DNA of 64,000 nucleotides from Erwinia sp. HDF1-3R (GCF_039621855.1 NZ_CP155071.1:2542001-2606000); one strand, 5' to 3'. Positions 28,894-38,441 are shown, numbered from the stretch's first letter. A program made the numbers and translations. The notes: generated from the sequence alone by a model not told the origin.

Positions 28894-29107
28894 CAATACT
28901 ACGCGTCTTACTGCCGGGCTGTTTATATCCCGGCTGACACAGAGCTTCAGATTGATGGTCGGGGTACGGGACTATGCGGGCTATCTGCGTCATATGCAGC
29001 AGCAGCACCCTGAATTAACGCCCATGACCGAGAAAGCGTTTCACCGCTACTGCATTGATGCTCGCTATCCGGGTAAAGGCGGCGGTTCCGGCAGGTGTCC
29101 CTGCTAA
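28886..29107 (+). CDS. YbdD/YjiX-family small protein (DUF466)
   Basis: The 73-residue protein matches the DUF466 family, whose members are nearly always encoded directly after cstA or btsT and are needed for transport in some systems. It carries the conserved pieces VGVRDYAGYLRHMQQQHPE and FHRYCIDARYPGKGG and ends CPC. The ATG at 28886, inside the end of the transporter gene, is chosen because the family starts there. A terminator follows. Confidence 0.88.
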   Translation: MSDNTTRLTAGLFISRLTQSFRLMVGVRDYAGYLRHMQQQHPELTPMTEKAFHRYCIDARYPGKGGGSGRCPC

Positions 29108-29146
29108 CGTTGCCCCGGCAGTTCACCCGGTGCATACAGGTGCGTC

Positions 29147-29168
29147 CCCCCGAGCGTCGGCTCGGGGG
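29147..29168 (+). terminator. stem-loop after the cstA-ybdD pair
   Basis: CCCCCGAG and CTCGGGGG form a perfect 8-bp stem with a 6-base loop. Only TT follows, so the terminator is weak by T-run but strong by stem. Confidence 0.65.
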
Positions 29169-29380
29169 TTAACCTTATGATTTCCCTATCCGGCAGTACC
29201 ATCGTGACCTCGAATTTTTTAGATGTCCTTGTGCGCAATCCAGCGGGGCATATTAGTTTCGCCGTTCATCTTCACTTAAGAAATATATTCATTATTCAGC
29301 TTGTGATTGTGCAGGTTGACGAATACTGTTGCTAAAATAATAAGATACAGCTGCATCGCATGTTTTAAGGAGATGATTAA

Positions 29381-31363
29381 ATGACCGATGATTACGGGCA
29401 GTCGTTATTCTATACCCGGTTTGGTACTACAAGCCCTCATTGGCGTTTAACTTCCGACAGCGATGCGCTCAATTTCGCCGAAGACGAAACCTCTTCCACT
29501 CACATCGCTGTGGCGCTCACCCCGGTTCAGGCCAGGCTGCTGCGAGGTATGACCGTGATCACCTCCAGCGTGAATCTGACTCTTTCTCTCTATGGTGAAG
29601 AGATCCCCATGCATCTGGTTGGCCGCAAGGTTAACCGCTCGGAATGGGCGGGGAGCGCATCGGCATGGGGTGATACCTCTGCCGTGGCGCGCGACCTGTC
29701 GTTAGGGTTGTCCTTCGCCGAGCAGGTCGTCTCCGAAGCAAATTCGGTGATTGTTATCCTCGATCAGCGTGGCAATATTCAGCGCTTTAACCGCATGAGT
29801 GAGGAGTATACCGGCCTGAAAGAGCAGGAAGTGATTGGCTGCAATGTCTTCCAGCTGTTTATGACCCGCCAGGAAGCCGCGGCTTCAAGACGTAACATCA
29901 GCGGATTTTTCCGGGATGGCAGCTCCTATGAGGTAGAGCGCTGGGTTAAGACCAAAAAGGGCCAGCGACTGTTTCTGTTCCGCAATAAGTTTGTCCATAG
30001 CGGCAGCGGTAAGAACGAAATCTATCTTATCTGTTCCGGTACGGATATTACCGAAGAGCGCCGTGCACAGGAGCGTCTGCAGGTGCTGGCCAATACGGAT
30101 ACCATTACCGGCCTGCCCAATCGCAATGCGATCCATCTTGCTATCGGTGACGCGGTGGAGCAGCGTGGCGACACTCAGGTGGGCATTGTTTATCTGGACC
30201 TGGACAACTTCAAGAAGGTCAATGATGCCTACGGGCATATGTTTGGCGATCGGCTGTTACAGGCCGTCTCCCTTGCCATCCTCGGCTGTCTTGAGACCGA
30301 TCAGACGCTGGCCCGTCTGGGTGGCGATGAATTTATTGTGCTGGCGCTTAACTCAAGCCAGTGCGCGCTGGAGGCGATGTCAGAGCGCATTCTTGAGCGC
30401 CTCAAGCTGCCGTTTCGTATTGGGCTGATTGAAGTCTATTCCGGCTGTTCAATCGGGGTGGCGGTCAGTCCGCAGCACGGCGACGACCGCGAGAGTCTGA
30501 TACGCAATGCCGATACCGCCATGTATACCGCCAAAGAGAGCGGGCGCGGCAAGTTCTGCATCTTCTCCACGGAGATGAACCAGCGGGTGTTTGAATATCT
30601 CTGGCTGGATACCAATTTGCGAAAAGCCCTCGAGCAGGATCAGCTTATCCTTCACTATCAGCCAAAGCTCGACGCGAATGGTCAGGTCTCCAGCGTGGAG
30701 GCGCTGGTGCGCTGGCAGTCGCCAGAGCGCGGCCTGGTGCCGCCCGGCAGTTTCATCTCCTATGCCGAGGAGTCAGGGCTGATTGTCCCCTTAGGCCGCT
30801 GGGTGATGCTGAGTGCGCTGGCACAGACGCTCCGCTGGCGGGAACAGGGCATTCATCTGCGTGTTGCGGTGAACGTTTCGCCTCGTCAGCTGGCCGATCA
30901 AAGCATCCTGGTCGATTTCAAACAGGCGCTGGAACAGGCGGGGTTGAGTCAAAGCCCAATCGATATTGAACTGACCGAAAGCTGCCTGATTGAAAATGAA
31001 GAGAAAGCGCTGTCGCTGATGGCACAGTTTAAAGCGCTGGGCGCAGAGGTACATCTTGATGATTTTGGCACCGGCTATTCGTCGCTTTCACAGCTGGCGC
31101 GCGTGCCGATTAACGCCATTAAACTCGATCAGAGCTTTATTCGCGATGTGAACCACCAGCCGGTGTCGCAGTCGCTGGTTAAAGCCATCGTCGCCGTTGC
31201 CAGGGCGCTGGATCTCAGCGTGATTGCCGAGGGGATCGAAACTAAAGAGGAAGAGGAGTTTGTCATTGCCAGTGGAGTGGATGGGCGTCAGGGCTTTCTT
31301 TACGCTAAGCCAATGCCCGCTAACGAGCTCGAGCACTGGCTTAAAGCGCATCTAAATAATTAG
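29381..31363 (+). CDS. rpfR: RpfR/PdeR-type DSF receptor and c-di-GMP enzyme (PAS-GGDEF-EAL)
   Basis: The 660-residue protein is the orthologue of E. coli PdeR/YciR (661). Domains: an N-terminal region (1-about 95) corresponding to the RpfF-interaction domain of RpfR proteins, PAS (about 110-225), GGDEF (intact GGDEF at 314-318) and EAL (EAL at 440-442, DDFGTG at 560-565). Both enzymatic motifs look complete. In Burkholderia and Cronobacter, RpfR binds the fatty-acid signal BDSF through PAS and changes c-di-GMP turnover. The adjacent rpfF supports that role. Its stop codon overlaps the stop of the convergent rpfF by 4 bp. Confidence 0.9.
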   Translation: MTDDYGQSLFYTRFGTTSPHWRLTSDSDALNFAEDETSSTHIAVALTPVQARLLRGMTVITSSVNLTLSLYGEEIPMHLVGRKVNRSEWAGSASAWGDTSAVARDLSLGLSFAEQVVSEANSVIVILDQRGNIQRFNRMSEEYTGLKEQEVIGCNVFQLFMTRQEAAASRRNISGFFRDGSSYEVERWVKTKKGQRLFLFRNKFVHSGSGKNEIYLICSGTDITEERRAQERLQVLANTDTITGLPNRNAIHLAIGDAVEQRGDTQVGIVYLDLDNFKKVNDAYGHMFGDRLLQAVSLAILGCLETDQTLARLGGDEFIVLALNSSQCALEAMSERILERLKLPFRIGLIEVYSGCSIGVAVSPQHGDDRESLIRNADTAMYTAKESGRGKFCIFSTEMNQRVFEYLWLDTNLRKALEQDQLILHYQPKLDANGQVSSVEALVRWQSPERGLVPPGSFISYAEESGLIVPLGRWVMLSALAQTLRWREQGIHLRVAVNVSPRQLADQSILVDFKQALEQAGLSQSPIDIELTESCLIENEEKALSLMAQFKALGAEVHLDDFGTGYSSLSQLARVPINAIKLDQSFIRDVNHQPVSQSLVKAIVAVARALDLSVIAEGIETKEEEEFVIASGVDGRQGFLYAKPMPANELEHWLKAHLNN

Positions 31364-32229
31364 CTTACCTTTCTCAATGCCTGGGCGCTGTGGCGATTTT
31401 GTATCAGGACCAGACGCTCCATATAGGCAAGGTCTTTGGGCTCCATGGTGAAGGCAAAATCGACCCAGTCTTCGGTGATGTCCATCAGCTCAGCACGCGA
31501 TAATTGCAGTACGCGCTGGCGGGCTTTCAGCATCGCCCTCACCCCGTTAAGTTTTGGCCGCAGGACGTCAATAAAGGTGCGGGTAGCCTGGTAGCCTTCC
31601 CCGGGTTGAAAAACCTTATCGACCAGCCCGCGCTCTGCAAACCACTCGGCGCTGTGAGACTCCCCCTCGCAGATTAACTCCTCCGCCAGCTTCATGCCGG
31701 AGCGGCGCGCCACCAGTGAGTATCCCCCCATCCCCGGGAAGAGGTTGAAGGCGATTTCAGGAAAGCCCATCCGGGCGGTGTCCTGTGCGAGGATGAAGTG
31801 GTGCGCCAGCGCGGCTTCAAAACCGCCGCCCAGCGCGCTACCCTCAATCATTGCGATACTGACTGCGCCGGTATCGAACCCCCTCGCGGCGGCATGGATA
31901 CAGTCTACGCAGGCCCGGGCATAGGCGCGCAGGGCTTCACGGCGTCCGTTTTTAATGCACTGGGCGAAGAAGTTGAGATCGCCGCCTGCATTGAACATGG
32001 TCGGCACCAGCGAGCCGGTAACCCAAAAATCGATCGGCAAACCTGAACGCTGGGCGGCATAGCTGAGATTCATTATCTCTTCAATAAGCTCATGGTTAAA
32101 ACTTGGACGCGGCTGCGCCCGTAGCATCATCCACATCGTACGGCGGCCTTCTTCGTAGTACGCGGAAAGCTGGGTGGTTTGTCCAACTTCACTAAACAGC
32201 CTGCAGGTAGTTTGATTAATAACGGTCAT
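31360..32229 (-). CDS. rpfF: RpfF-type DSF synthase (crotonase fold)
   Basis: RpfF makes cis-2-unsaturated fatty acid signals (DSF/BDSF) from acyl-ACP by dehydration and thioester cleavage. The 289-residue protein has the crotonase fold and both catalytic glutamates in the RpfF setting: E138 (ALGGGFEAAL) and E158 (GFPEIAFNLFPGMGGYS), 20 residues apart as in Xanthomonas RpfF (E141/E161). The ATG at 32229 has an AGAGGAAA ribosome site; a longer frame to 32259 adds 10 residues without one. It converges on rpfR. An ordinary enoyl-CoA hydratase is unlikely given the LFPGMGxYS motif. Confidence 0.92.
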   Translation of the reverse strand: MTVINQTTCRLFSEVGQTTQLSAYYEEGRRTMWMMLRAQPRPSFNHELIEEIMNLSYAAQRSGLPIDFWVTGSLVPTMFNAGGDLNFFAQCIKNGRREALRAYARACVDCIHAAARGFDTGAVSIAMIEGSALGGGFEAALAHHFILAQDTARMGFPEIAFNLFPGMGGYSLVARRSGMKLAEELICEGESHSAEWFAERGLVDKVFQPGEGYQATRTFIDVLRPKLNGVRAMLKARQRVLQLSRAELMDITEDWVDFAFTMEPKDLAYMERLVLIQNRHSAQALRKVS

Positions 32230-32428
32230 GGTATTTCCTCTGTTTATGGGTGTGCTCAAATGCGGTTCAAGCGTAATCCAGAGGGACTGTTCTCTAAACG
32301 GGTATCTGATTTTTAAGATAAAACAGAGGGGGGCCCGACGCAGGCTGTCAGCCGCGTGCGTGACCAGCGGTGACAGCAGTTTTAGGGGTGGGAATAATGC
32401 GAAAGTAACTTAAGCATCGTTGAAAGAA

Positions 32429-33130
32429 TTACTTTTTCTGACCATAGGTGGCATTACTGCCGTGCTTGCGAAGATAGTGGCGATCCAGAAGAGGCTGCTG
32501 CATTGCCGGGAGTTCAGGCGAAAGCTGCTGGCTGTAAATACCCATGTAAGCGACCTCTTCCAGGACCACCGCAGAGTGAACCGCCTCCTCCGCCGTTTTA
32601 CCCCAACAGAACGGCCCGTGCGAGTTAATCAACACGGCAGGGATGGCCAGCGGATCGAGCTGCCTCTCCCTGAATGTTTCGACGATCACCTGCCCGGTTT
32701 CCCACTCATAGCGCCCCTGAATTTCGCTGGTGTGCATCTGCCGGGTACAGGGAACCGCCCCGTAGAAGTCGTCGGCATGCGTGGTACCCCATGCGGGAAT
32801 ATCCCGGCCTGACTGGGCCCAGATGGTGGCATGACGTGAATGCGTATGGACAATTCCCCCAATTTGCGGCCAGGCCTGATAGAGCGCCCGATGCGTGTCC
32901 GTATCGGAAGAGGGCCGTTTGCTCCCCTCGATAACTTCGCCCGTCAGTATGTTAACCACCACCATATCGTCCTGCGTCATTGCACCATAGCTAACGCCCG
33001 AGGGCTTAATCACCATCAGCCCGGATTCACGGTCTGCGGCGCTTACATTCCCCCAGGTGAATACCACCAGGTTATGACGCGGAAGGTCGAGATTCGCCTC
33101 CAGCACCTGCTGCTTGAGTTGTTCTAACAC
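32429..33130 (-). CDS. araD: L-ribulose-5-phosphate 4-epimerase (AraD-type)
   Basis: The 233-residue class II aldolase-fold protein is closest in look to AraD (231) among AraD, UlaF and SgbE: it has [10 protein letters not shown], the zinc-binding [16 protein letters not shown] and the C-terminal [11 protein letters not shown]. It converts L-ribulose-5-P to D-xylulose-5-P. No araB, araA, araC or other sugar gene is adjacent, so this copy is solitary in the window and its pathway partner must be elsewhere. The symbol is by similarity. Confidence 0.82.
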   Translation of the reverse strand: MLEQLKQQVLEANLDLPRHNLVVFTWGNVSAADRESGLMVIKPSGVSYGAMTQDDMVVVNILTGEVIEGSKRPSSDTDTHRALYQAWPQIGGIVHTHSRHATIWAQSGRDIPAWGTTHADDFYGAVPCTRQMHTSEIQGRYEWETGQVIVETFRERQLDPLAIPAVLINSHGPFCWGKTAEEAVHSAVVLEEVAYMGIYSQQLSPELPAMQQPLLDRHYLRKHGSNATYGQKK

Positions 33131-33516
33131 TTTCTGCTCCCATCGCGTTTCTTTTTATTTTCATTGTTCGCGGCGAAGACGGGTATGGAGGTAACGGCTG
33201 GATGTGCGGCAGAAACTGGCTGTCGATCTCTAATTGTGATGATTCAATTAAAAAATGTAGCGCTGAAGAGGCTGCTGCCAGAATCACGTGGCGCTAAATA
33301 AGATTTTTTACCTTTCGCCCTGCCCCCGCCGGGTTATAATTAATGTCAGCAATAGAACCAGGAGTGATAGTTAGCTATCTAACCTTTTAGACACAGGCAC
33401 TGCCCCTCACGTACTGCTCGTAAGAGAGTGAGAAGTTGATTATGCGGTTTGTTTCTTTTTAGGAAGATAAATCGCTAATAATTATGCTGAGAGCGGGCCA
33501 GAAACGCAGGTTGAAC
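33131..33516. other. non-coding spacer between araD and osmB
   Basis: No gene is supported. The stretch has an AT-rich half (33200-33310) and a TATAAT sequence at 33335-33340 that could be a vegetative promoter towards osmB. An ORF of 79 codons on the opposite strand is antisense to the osmB leader and is not credible. Confidence 0.4.
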
Positions 33517-33527
33517 GCTATACTTAA
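33517..33527 (+). promoter_or_regulatory. sigma-S-type promoter of osmB
   Basis: GCTATACTTAA matches the sigma-S -10 consensus (KCTAYRCTTAA) at every position and lies about 40 bp before the osmB start. There is no clear -35. Control of osmB by RpoS and osmolarity is established in E. coli. Confidence 0.75.
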
Positions 33528-33565
33528 GCAGAGTTCCCTGTAGTAGCAATTTTGGAGAAGTAATT

Positions 33566-33784
33566 ATGTCTATGACCGCAAAACGCATTTCCGCCGCCGT
33601 GCTGGCCGCCACGTTAGTCCTGTCACTGAGCGCCTGCTCACACTGGTCAAAACGCGATCGAAATACAGCACTTGGGGCGGGTGCCGGCGCAATTGGTGGT
33701 TCTGTTCTTTCCAATGGTAGCGGTTTAGGTACCCTTGGCGGGGCCGCAGTAGGTGGGGTTATCGGCCATCAGATTAGCCGTTAA
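33566..33784 (+). CDS. osmB: osmotically inducible lipoprotein OsmB
   Basis: OsmB (72 residues, as in E. coli) is an outer-membrane lipoprotein induced by high osmolarity and stationary phase. A signal peptide ends at the lipobox LSAC (Cys24), and the mature part SHWSKRDRNTALGAGAGAIGG leads into a Gly-zipper helix ending GVIGHQISR. A GGAGAAG site precedes the start. Only about 77 bp separate its end from the convergent yciH end. Confidence 0.95.
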   Translation: MSMTAKRISAAVLAATLVLSLSACSHWSKRDRNTALGAGAGAIGGSVLSNGSGLGTLGGAAVGGVIGHQISR

Positions 33785-33861
33785 TTTCGATACTAATAAA
33801 TAAGACTATAGCAGCACGTCCCTGCCAGGGCCGCGAACACTCGCGGCCCTGACTTTTGACA

Positions 33862-34188
33862 TCAGCCACCCGCCAGCTTTACCTTCAGTCCCTTGGCTTC
33901 CAGCAGCGTTTTAATCAGGTCACGCTTATCGCCCTGGATTTCAATAATGCCGTCCTTAACCGCACCACCGCAGCCACATTTTTTCTTTAGCTCCGCGGCC
34001 AGCTTCTCCAAATCGCTATCCGTTAAATCCAGCCCGTTTATCAGGCAGACGCCCTTCCCCTTTCTGCCGCTGGTCTGCCGCTGAATGCGGACAATACCGT
34101 CGCCCTTAGGGCGCTGGGGAGCCGCTTTCGGCGCATCAATGCGGCCCGTGTCGGTCGAATAAACCAGCCTGTTTTCGTTATCAGCCAT
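33862..34188 (-). CDS. yciH: YciH, SUI1/eIF1-like translation factor
   Basis: The 108-residue protein (same as E. coli) has a disordered N-terminus and a SUI1 domain (about 30-105) with the zinc-like KKKCGCGGAVKDG motif and the helix RDLIKTLLEAKGLKVK. In E. coli it has been proposed to affect start-site selection or to silence translation under stress. Its start overlaps the last base of the pyrF stop, so it is cotranslated with pyrF. Confidence 0.95.
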   Translation of the reverse strand: MADNENRLVYSTDTGRIDAPKAAPQRPKGDGIVRIQRQTSGRKGKGVCLINGLDLTDSDLEKLAAELKKKCGCGGAVKDGIIEIQGDKRDLIKTLLEAKGLKVKLAGG

Positions 34189-34904
34189 TATGCCTCCTGT
34201 AATGAAGCCAGAATCGCGGAGAGCGTGGCCGCCGGATCCGGGGATTGCGTGATGGGGCGGCCGATCACCATATAATCCACCCCCGCCTGCTGTGCCTGCT
34301 GGGGCGTCATAATACGGCGCTGGTCGCCCGCTGCGCTGCCCGCCGGTCTGATACCTGGCGTCACCAGCTTAAAGGCGCTTCCCAGCGCCTGCTTAAGGCT
34401 AACCGCTTCGTGCGCAGAACAGACCACGCCATCAAGACCACACTGTTGCGTCAGACGCGCCAGCCGTTCGGCGTGTTCAGCGGGTGACAGCGTGATACCC
34501 AGCTCCCTGAGATCTTCCGCGTCCATGCTGGTGAGCACGGTAACGGCAATCAGCATGGGGGCATCTTTGCCAAAAGGAACCAATGCTTCGCGGGCTGCCG
34601 TCATCATACGTGCCCCACCGCTGGCGTGTACGTTTACCATCCAAACGCCAAGCTCGGCGGCGGCGGCCACCGCGTGCGCCGTGGTGTTGGGGATATCATG
34701 AAACTTGAGATCGAGGAAGATCTCAAAGCCCCGCTGCTGAAGGTCCCGCACCAGTTGTGGGCCAAACAGGGTAAACATCTCTTTGCCTACCTTCAGGCGA
34801 CAGCTTTTGGGGTCAATCTGGTCAACGAAAGCCATCGCGCTGTCAAGACACGCGTAGTCTAATGCCAGCAGAATCGGAGAACCCGCTATCTGAGGTGAAT
34901 GCAT
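34188..34904 (-). CDS. pyrF: orotidine 5'-phosphate decarboxylase
   Basis: PyrF makes UMP from OMP, the last step of pyrimidine synthesis. The 238-residue protein (E. coli 245) shows the first substrate Lys (LKVGKEMF), the catalytic DxKxxD motif in [12 protein letters not shown] (residues about 62-73) and the phosphate-binding [10 protein letters not shown] and VIGRPITQ segments. It sits between lapB and yciH in a conserved lapAB-pyrF-yciH array. Confidence 0.97.
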   Translation of the reverse strand: MHSPQIAGSPILLALDYACLDSAMAFVDQIDPKSCRLKVGKEMFTLFGPQLVRDLQQRGFEIFLDLKFHDIPNTTAHAVAAAAELGVWMVNVHASGGARMMTAAREALVPFGKDAPMLIAVTVLTSMDAEDLRELGITLSPAEHAERLARLTQQCGLDGVVCSAHEAVSLKQALGSAFKLVTPGIRPAGSAAGDQRRIMTPQQAQQAGVDYMVIGRPITQSPDPAATLSAILASLQEA

Positions 34905-35121
34905 GGATATACCCTTTTAAGTAAAGCACCAGCGGTGCAGGCGAGAAACGGCATGCATTCTACCTGTGGCGCCGGAAAATTCACAGTTCCCTGCTCAGTT
35001 TTCCCTTTTCTCCCCTGCCAGACTGGGCAAACGCTGGGGGTTCTGAAACCCGCTGATGGCAAATCTTAAGTATGTTGTAACTAAAGCGCGATGCGGACCC
35101 GGACCGGCAACGCGGGCTGCG

Positions 35122-36291
35122 TTACTGGCCGTCAAGACCGCGAATAGGCTTAACCGAAGACCAGGCACGGCAGGATGGGCAGTGCCAGTAAAGTGCATGG
35201 GCGGTAAAACCGCATTTATGACAGCGGTAGCGTGGCTTGGTGCGGATTTGCTCTCCGACCATATCGCGCAGTACCATCAGGCTCTCTTTCGCCCTGCCGT
35301 CTTCCGCTTCGTGCAGGTGATAATCCATCAGGCGGTGGAAGCCCCGCATGGTCGGATGCCGTTGTAGCTGCCGATTGATATAAAGCTGAGCGACCTCTCC
35401 CCCTTCATCTTTCTCAATAACATCGGAAAGGTAGAGTTCGGCAGCGGCCCCGGTATTCTCTTCTACGCAGCGCTTAAGGTAGTCAACCCAGTCATTCTGC
35501 TTATCGAGATGCTGGTAGCAGGTTTGCAGCATCTCCAGCGTTTCGCTGACCAGCTCTTTATCCTGCTCGATCACACGCTGCAAATGGCCTACCGCTTTCG
35601 CATATTCGCCCCTGGCCATATGAATGCGGCCCATCATTATCGACACGCGCGCGCACTCGCGATCGGCCGACTCTCCTTTACGCAACAGCGTCATCGCCCG
35701 GTCGAGATCGTCACTGCCCATTGCCTGCAGCGCAAGCTCGCAGTAAAAGTGGGCGATCTCCAGACGTTGCTTCTCTTTCCCCAGCTTAACCAGCCGCTCT
35801 GCCACTTCAATGGCTTTGCTCCAGTCGCTGGTCGCCTGGTGGATAAGCAGCAGCTGCTGCAGTGCCCCAATGCGAAAATCGGTTTCATCCACCAGATGAC
35901 TGAACATCTCTTCGGCACGATCGTAGAAGCCGGCCGCCATATAATCACGTCCAAGCTGCTGGATGGCCAGCAGACGCTGGTCGTAAGTCAGGGAAGCGCT
36001 TTCCATTAGCGACTGGTGAATGCGTATGGCCTTATCCACCTCGCCGCGAGAGCGAAACAAATTGCCCAGCGTAAGGTGGGCTTCAACCGCTCCGCTGTCC
36101 TCTTTGAGCATGTCCAGAAAGAGATCGACGGCTTTATCCTGCTGATTTGATAACAGAAAGTTTACGCCCGTAACGTAATCTCGCGACAGGCGGCTGGCTT
36201 CCTGTTGTTTATCCTGCTGCGCACTCCTGCGCCCCATATACCAGCCATAAGCGGCGGCAACGGGTAATAACAGAAACAGCAGTTCCAACAT
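35122..36291 (-). CDS. lapB: LapB (YciM), LPS assembly regulator
   Basis: LapB (389 residues, as in E. coli) links FtsH to LpxC degradation and so controls lipopolysaccharide synthesis. It has an N-terminal membrane anchor (ELLFLLLPVAAAYGWYMG), a TPR superhelix (about 35-340) and a C-terminal rubredoxin-type metal site (CHKCGF … CPSC). It is 6 bp after lapA on the same strand. Confidence 0.96.
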   Translation of the reverse strand: MLELLFLLLPVAAAYGWYMGRRSAQQDKQQEASRLSRDYVTGVNFLLSNQQDKAVDLFLDMLKEDSGAVEAHLTLGNLFRSRGEVDKAIRIHQSLMESASLTYDQRLLAIQQLGRDYMAAGFYDRAEEMFSHLVDETDFRIGALQQLLLIHQATSDWSKAIEVAERLVKLGKEKQRLEIAHFYCELALQAMGSDDLDRAMTLLRKGESADRECARVSIMMGRIHMARGEYAKAVGHLQRVIEQDKELVSETLEMLQTCYQHLDKQNDWVDYLKRCVEENTGAAAELYLSDVIEKDEGGEVAQLYINRQLQRHPTMRGFHRLMDYHLHEAEDGRAKESLMVLRDMVGEQIRTKPRYRCHKCGFTAHALYWHCPSCRAWSSVKPIRGLDGQ

Positions 36292-36297
36292 AAAAAA

Positions 36298-36606
36298 TTA
36301 TTCCTTAACAGCGGGGACGGGTGACACTGTCACGATTTCTTCTGTCTGACCCAGCTGCTGCTGGAGACGTTTAACTTTACGCTGAGAGTGGGCCAGTGAC
36401 ACGCGTACCCGCAGCCAGAAAAGTCCGCATATTGCCCAGCCCAGAATAAAACCGGCGGCAAACAACGTCGCTAACAGCGTGGATACCCGATATTGACCCT
36501 GCGCTAACAAATAGTTAAAGGTCACCGTCTGATCGTTGTGAGCCCCCAGGGTAATGGAGATGATAAAAATCACCAGTACCAGTAAAAAAATCAGCAAATA
36601 TTTCAC
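36298..36606 (-). CDS. lapA: LapA (YciS), inner-membrane partner of LapB
   Basis: LapA (102 residues) is a DUF1049 protein with two membrane helices (YLLIFLLVLVIFIISITLGA and LLATLFAAGFILGWAICGLF) and a basic coiled-coil tail. It assists LPS assembly with LapB. A tight gap of 6 bp to lapB shows an operon. Confidence 0.94.
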   Translation of the reverse strand: MKYLLIFLLVLVIFIISITLGAHNDQTVTFNYLLAQGQYRVSTLLATLFAAGFILGWAICGLFWLRVRVSLAHSQRKVKRLQQQLGQTEEIVTVSPVPAVKE

Positions 36607-36758
36607 AGTCCGTCCTTTAAGCTGGTGTTATCCAGCTGAATTATGCCAAAAAAAATGCCCTGTTGCTTGTCTGATGCGTCGGGAACCGCATTGACCGGGA
36701 AAACAGGCCCTCAGCATGCTGTAGATATGGGGCCTGCCGGGGTAAACTCAATTACCGT

Positions 36759-37520
36759 CTACTGTCGCTCGCGCTTCGCGATCTCTTTTTGCTCATGCAC
36801 CGGCACGGTTAGCGGGCCACAAAAGCGCTGCACCAGCCACGTAGCCAGCATCACCAGCAGCCAGCTGATTACCGTTGAGGTGATCAGGTCGCGCGGCCAG
36901 TGCATTCCCAGCGCCAGCCTGCTGCCCATTACGCCCACCGCCCAGAGGATAATCACCGCGACGGTTACCCTGTGCCGCCTGGGCCACAGGAGCCCTACCG
37001 CCAGTAAGGCCCATGTAGCAGCAAACATCGTATGCCCTGACGGAAAAGCATAGCCCGTTTCAAACGCCCAGTGCCGCTTGAGCCACTTCGGGAGCTGTGT
37101 ATCCTGGCGCATTGCCTCGGTCACTACCGCGCTGCGCTGCCTGCGCGTTTGCTCATAGAAGGTTTTTTCATTCAGGCCCTGACTCTTCTCCAGCCACAGC
37201 ACGTAGGGACGAGGCTCCTGAACCTCCCGCTTAATAAAGGTCTTGGCGTACTGCCCTACCAGAAGCGAGGCAGCAACGATCAGTAACAGCACCACTGCCG
37301 GTTTAAGGCGAAACCGTAAGCACCAGAGAAACCACCCACAGAGCAGGAGGCTGGTCAGCGTTCCCCAGGGGCTGGTGACGGTTTCCGTGAGCCCGAATAG
37401 CAGCTTGTAGCCTGAGCCCATTTCTACCGGCTGCCACCGCCAGCCCGAGAGCCACACACCAACCGGCATAATCAGTAATAACAGCGCACCCAGGGTGGTG
37501 CGTTTGGCGATACTAAACAT
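36759..37520 (-). CDS. pgpB: phosphatidylglycerophosphatase B
   Basis: PgpB (253 residues; E. coli 254) is a PAP2-superfamily membrane phosphatase acting on PGP, undecaprenyl-PP and related lipids. The three acid-phosphatase motifs are visible: KTFIKREVQEPRPYV, PSGHT (YAFPSGHTMFAA) and SRLALGMHWPRDL. Six membrane helices are expected. It is on the same strand as lapAB but separated by about 150 bp. Confidence 0.95.
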   Translation of the reverse strand: MFSIAKRTTLGALLLLIMPVGVWLSGWRWQPVEMGSGYKLLFGLTETVTSPWGTLTSLLLCGWFLWCLRFRLKPAVVLLLIVAASLLVGQYAKTFIKREVQEPRPYVLWLEKSQGLNEKTFYEQTRRQRSAVVTEAMRQDTQLPKWLKRHWAFETGYAFPSGHTMFAATWALLAVGLLWPRRHRVTVAVIILWAVGVMGSRLALGMHWPRDLITSTVISWLLVMLATWLVQRFCGPLTVPVHEQKEIAKRERQ

Positions 37521-37750
37521 AGAATCCCTTAATCGTTGCGGGGCTTACACTACTTTCTGCTGAGAATATGATGAAAAATAATAACATACTGGGCCGGAAC
37601 GTGATAATTGTGCGGTATAACAGCGATCGCATTAACTCATTCACTTTACCGGCACTGATTGTGGCAAAATAGCAACATTGATGAGTGTCAGACTGCTGAC
37701 AGCACGCTACCATGATGATAGCGCAACACCTGAAGATTCTGGAGAATCAC

Positions 37751-38344
37751 ATGCAGCTTAAAAGGGTGGCAGAGGCCAAACTGCCCACGCCATGGGGGGA
37801 TTTCCTTATGGTAGGTTTTGAAGAACTGGCAACGGGCCATGACCACGTTGCTCTGGTTTATGGCGACATTACCGATGGCGAAGCGGTACTGGCCCGCGTT
37901 CACTCTGAGTGTCTGACCGGCGATGCGCTGTTCAGCCTGCGCTGTGACTGTGGTTTTCAGCTGGAAGCCGCGCTGAATCACATCGCGGAAGAGGGGCGCG
38001 GCGTGCTGCTGTATCACCGTCAGGAAGGGCGTAATATCGGTTTGCTGAATAAAATCCGCGCCTACGCCTTACAGGACAAGGGTTACGATACGGTTGAAGC
38101 AAACCACCAGCTGGGGTTTGCCGCCGACGAGCGCGATTTCACGCTGTGTGCAGATATGTTCAAACTGCTTGGCGTGCGGGAAGTGCGTTTGCTGACCAAT
38201 AACCCCCGTAAGGTTGAGATCCTGAGTGAAGCCGGGATTAATATCGTCGAGCGTGTCCCCTTAATCGTGGGACGTAACCCCGAGAACGCCCACTACCTTG
38301 ATACCAAAGCCGCTAAAATGGGGCATCTGCTGTCAAAAGAGTAA
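37751..38344 (+). CDS. ribA: GTP cyclohydrolase II
   Basis: RibA (197 residues; E. coli 196) opens GTP in riboflavin synthesis. The zinc cysteines are in [18 protein letters not shown] (C52, C63, C65 by the usual pattern), and the catalytic [10 protein letters not shown] follows. The ATG at 37751, with GGAG before it, matches the family start [16 protein letters not shown]; the frame is open from 37712. It stands alone on the plus strand. Confidence 0.97.
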   Translation: MQLKRVAEAKLPTPWGDFLMVGFEELATGHDHVALVYGDITDGEAVLARVHSECLTGDALFSLRCDCGFQLEAALNHIAEEGRGVLLYHRQEGRNIGLLNKIRAYALQDKGYDTVEANHQLGFAADERDFTLCADMFKLLGVREVRLLTNNPRKVEILSEAGINIVERVPLIVGRNPENAHYLDTKAAKMGHLLSKE

Positions 38345-38441
38345 TTACTGCATATTGAAATGCCCTTATAAAGGCGCAGGCCAGGTACGGGTTTCCATAC
38401 TGCCTGGTATTACCACTGCACAGCACCACTGCACAGCGTCA

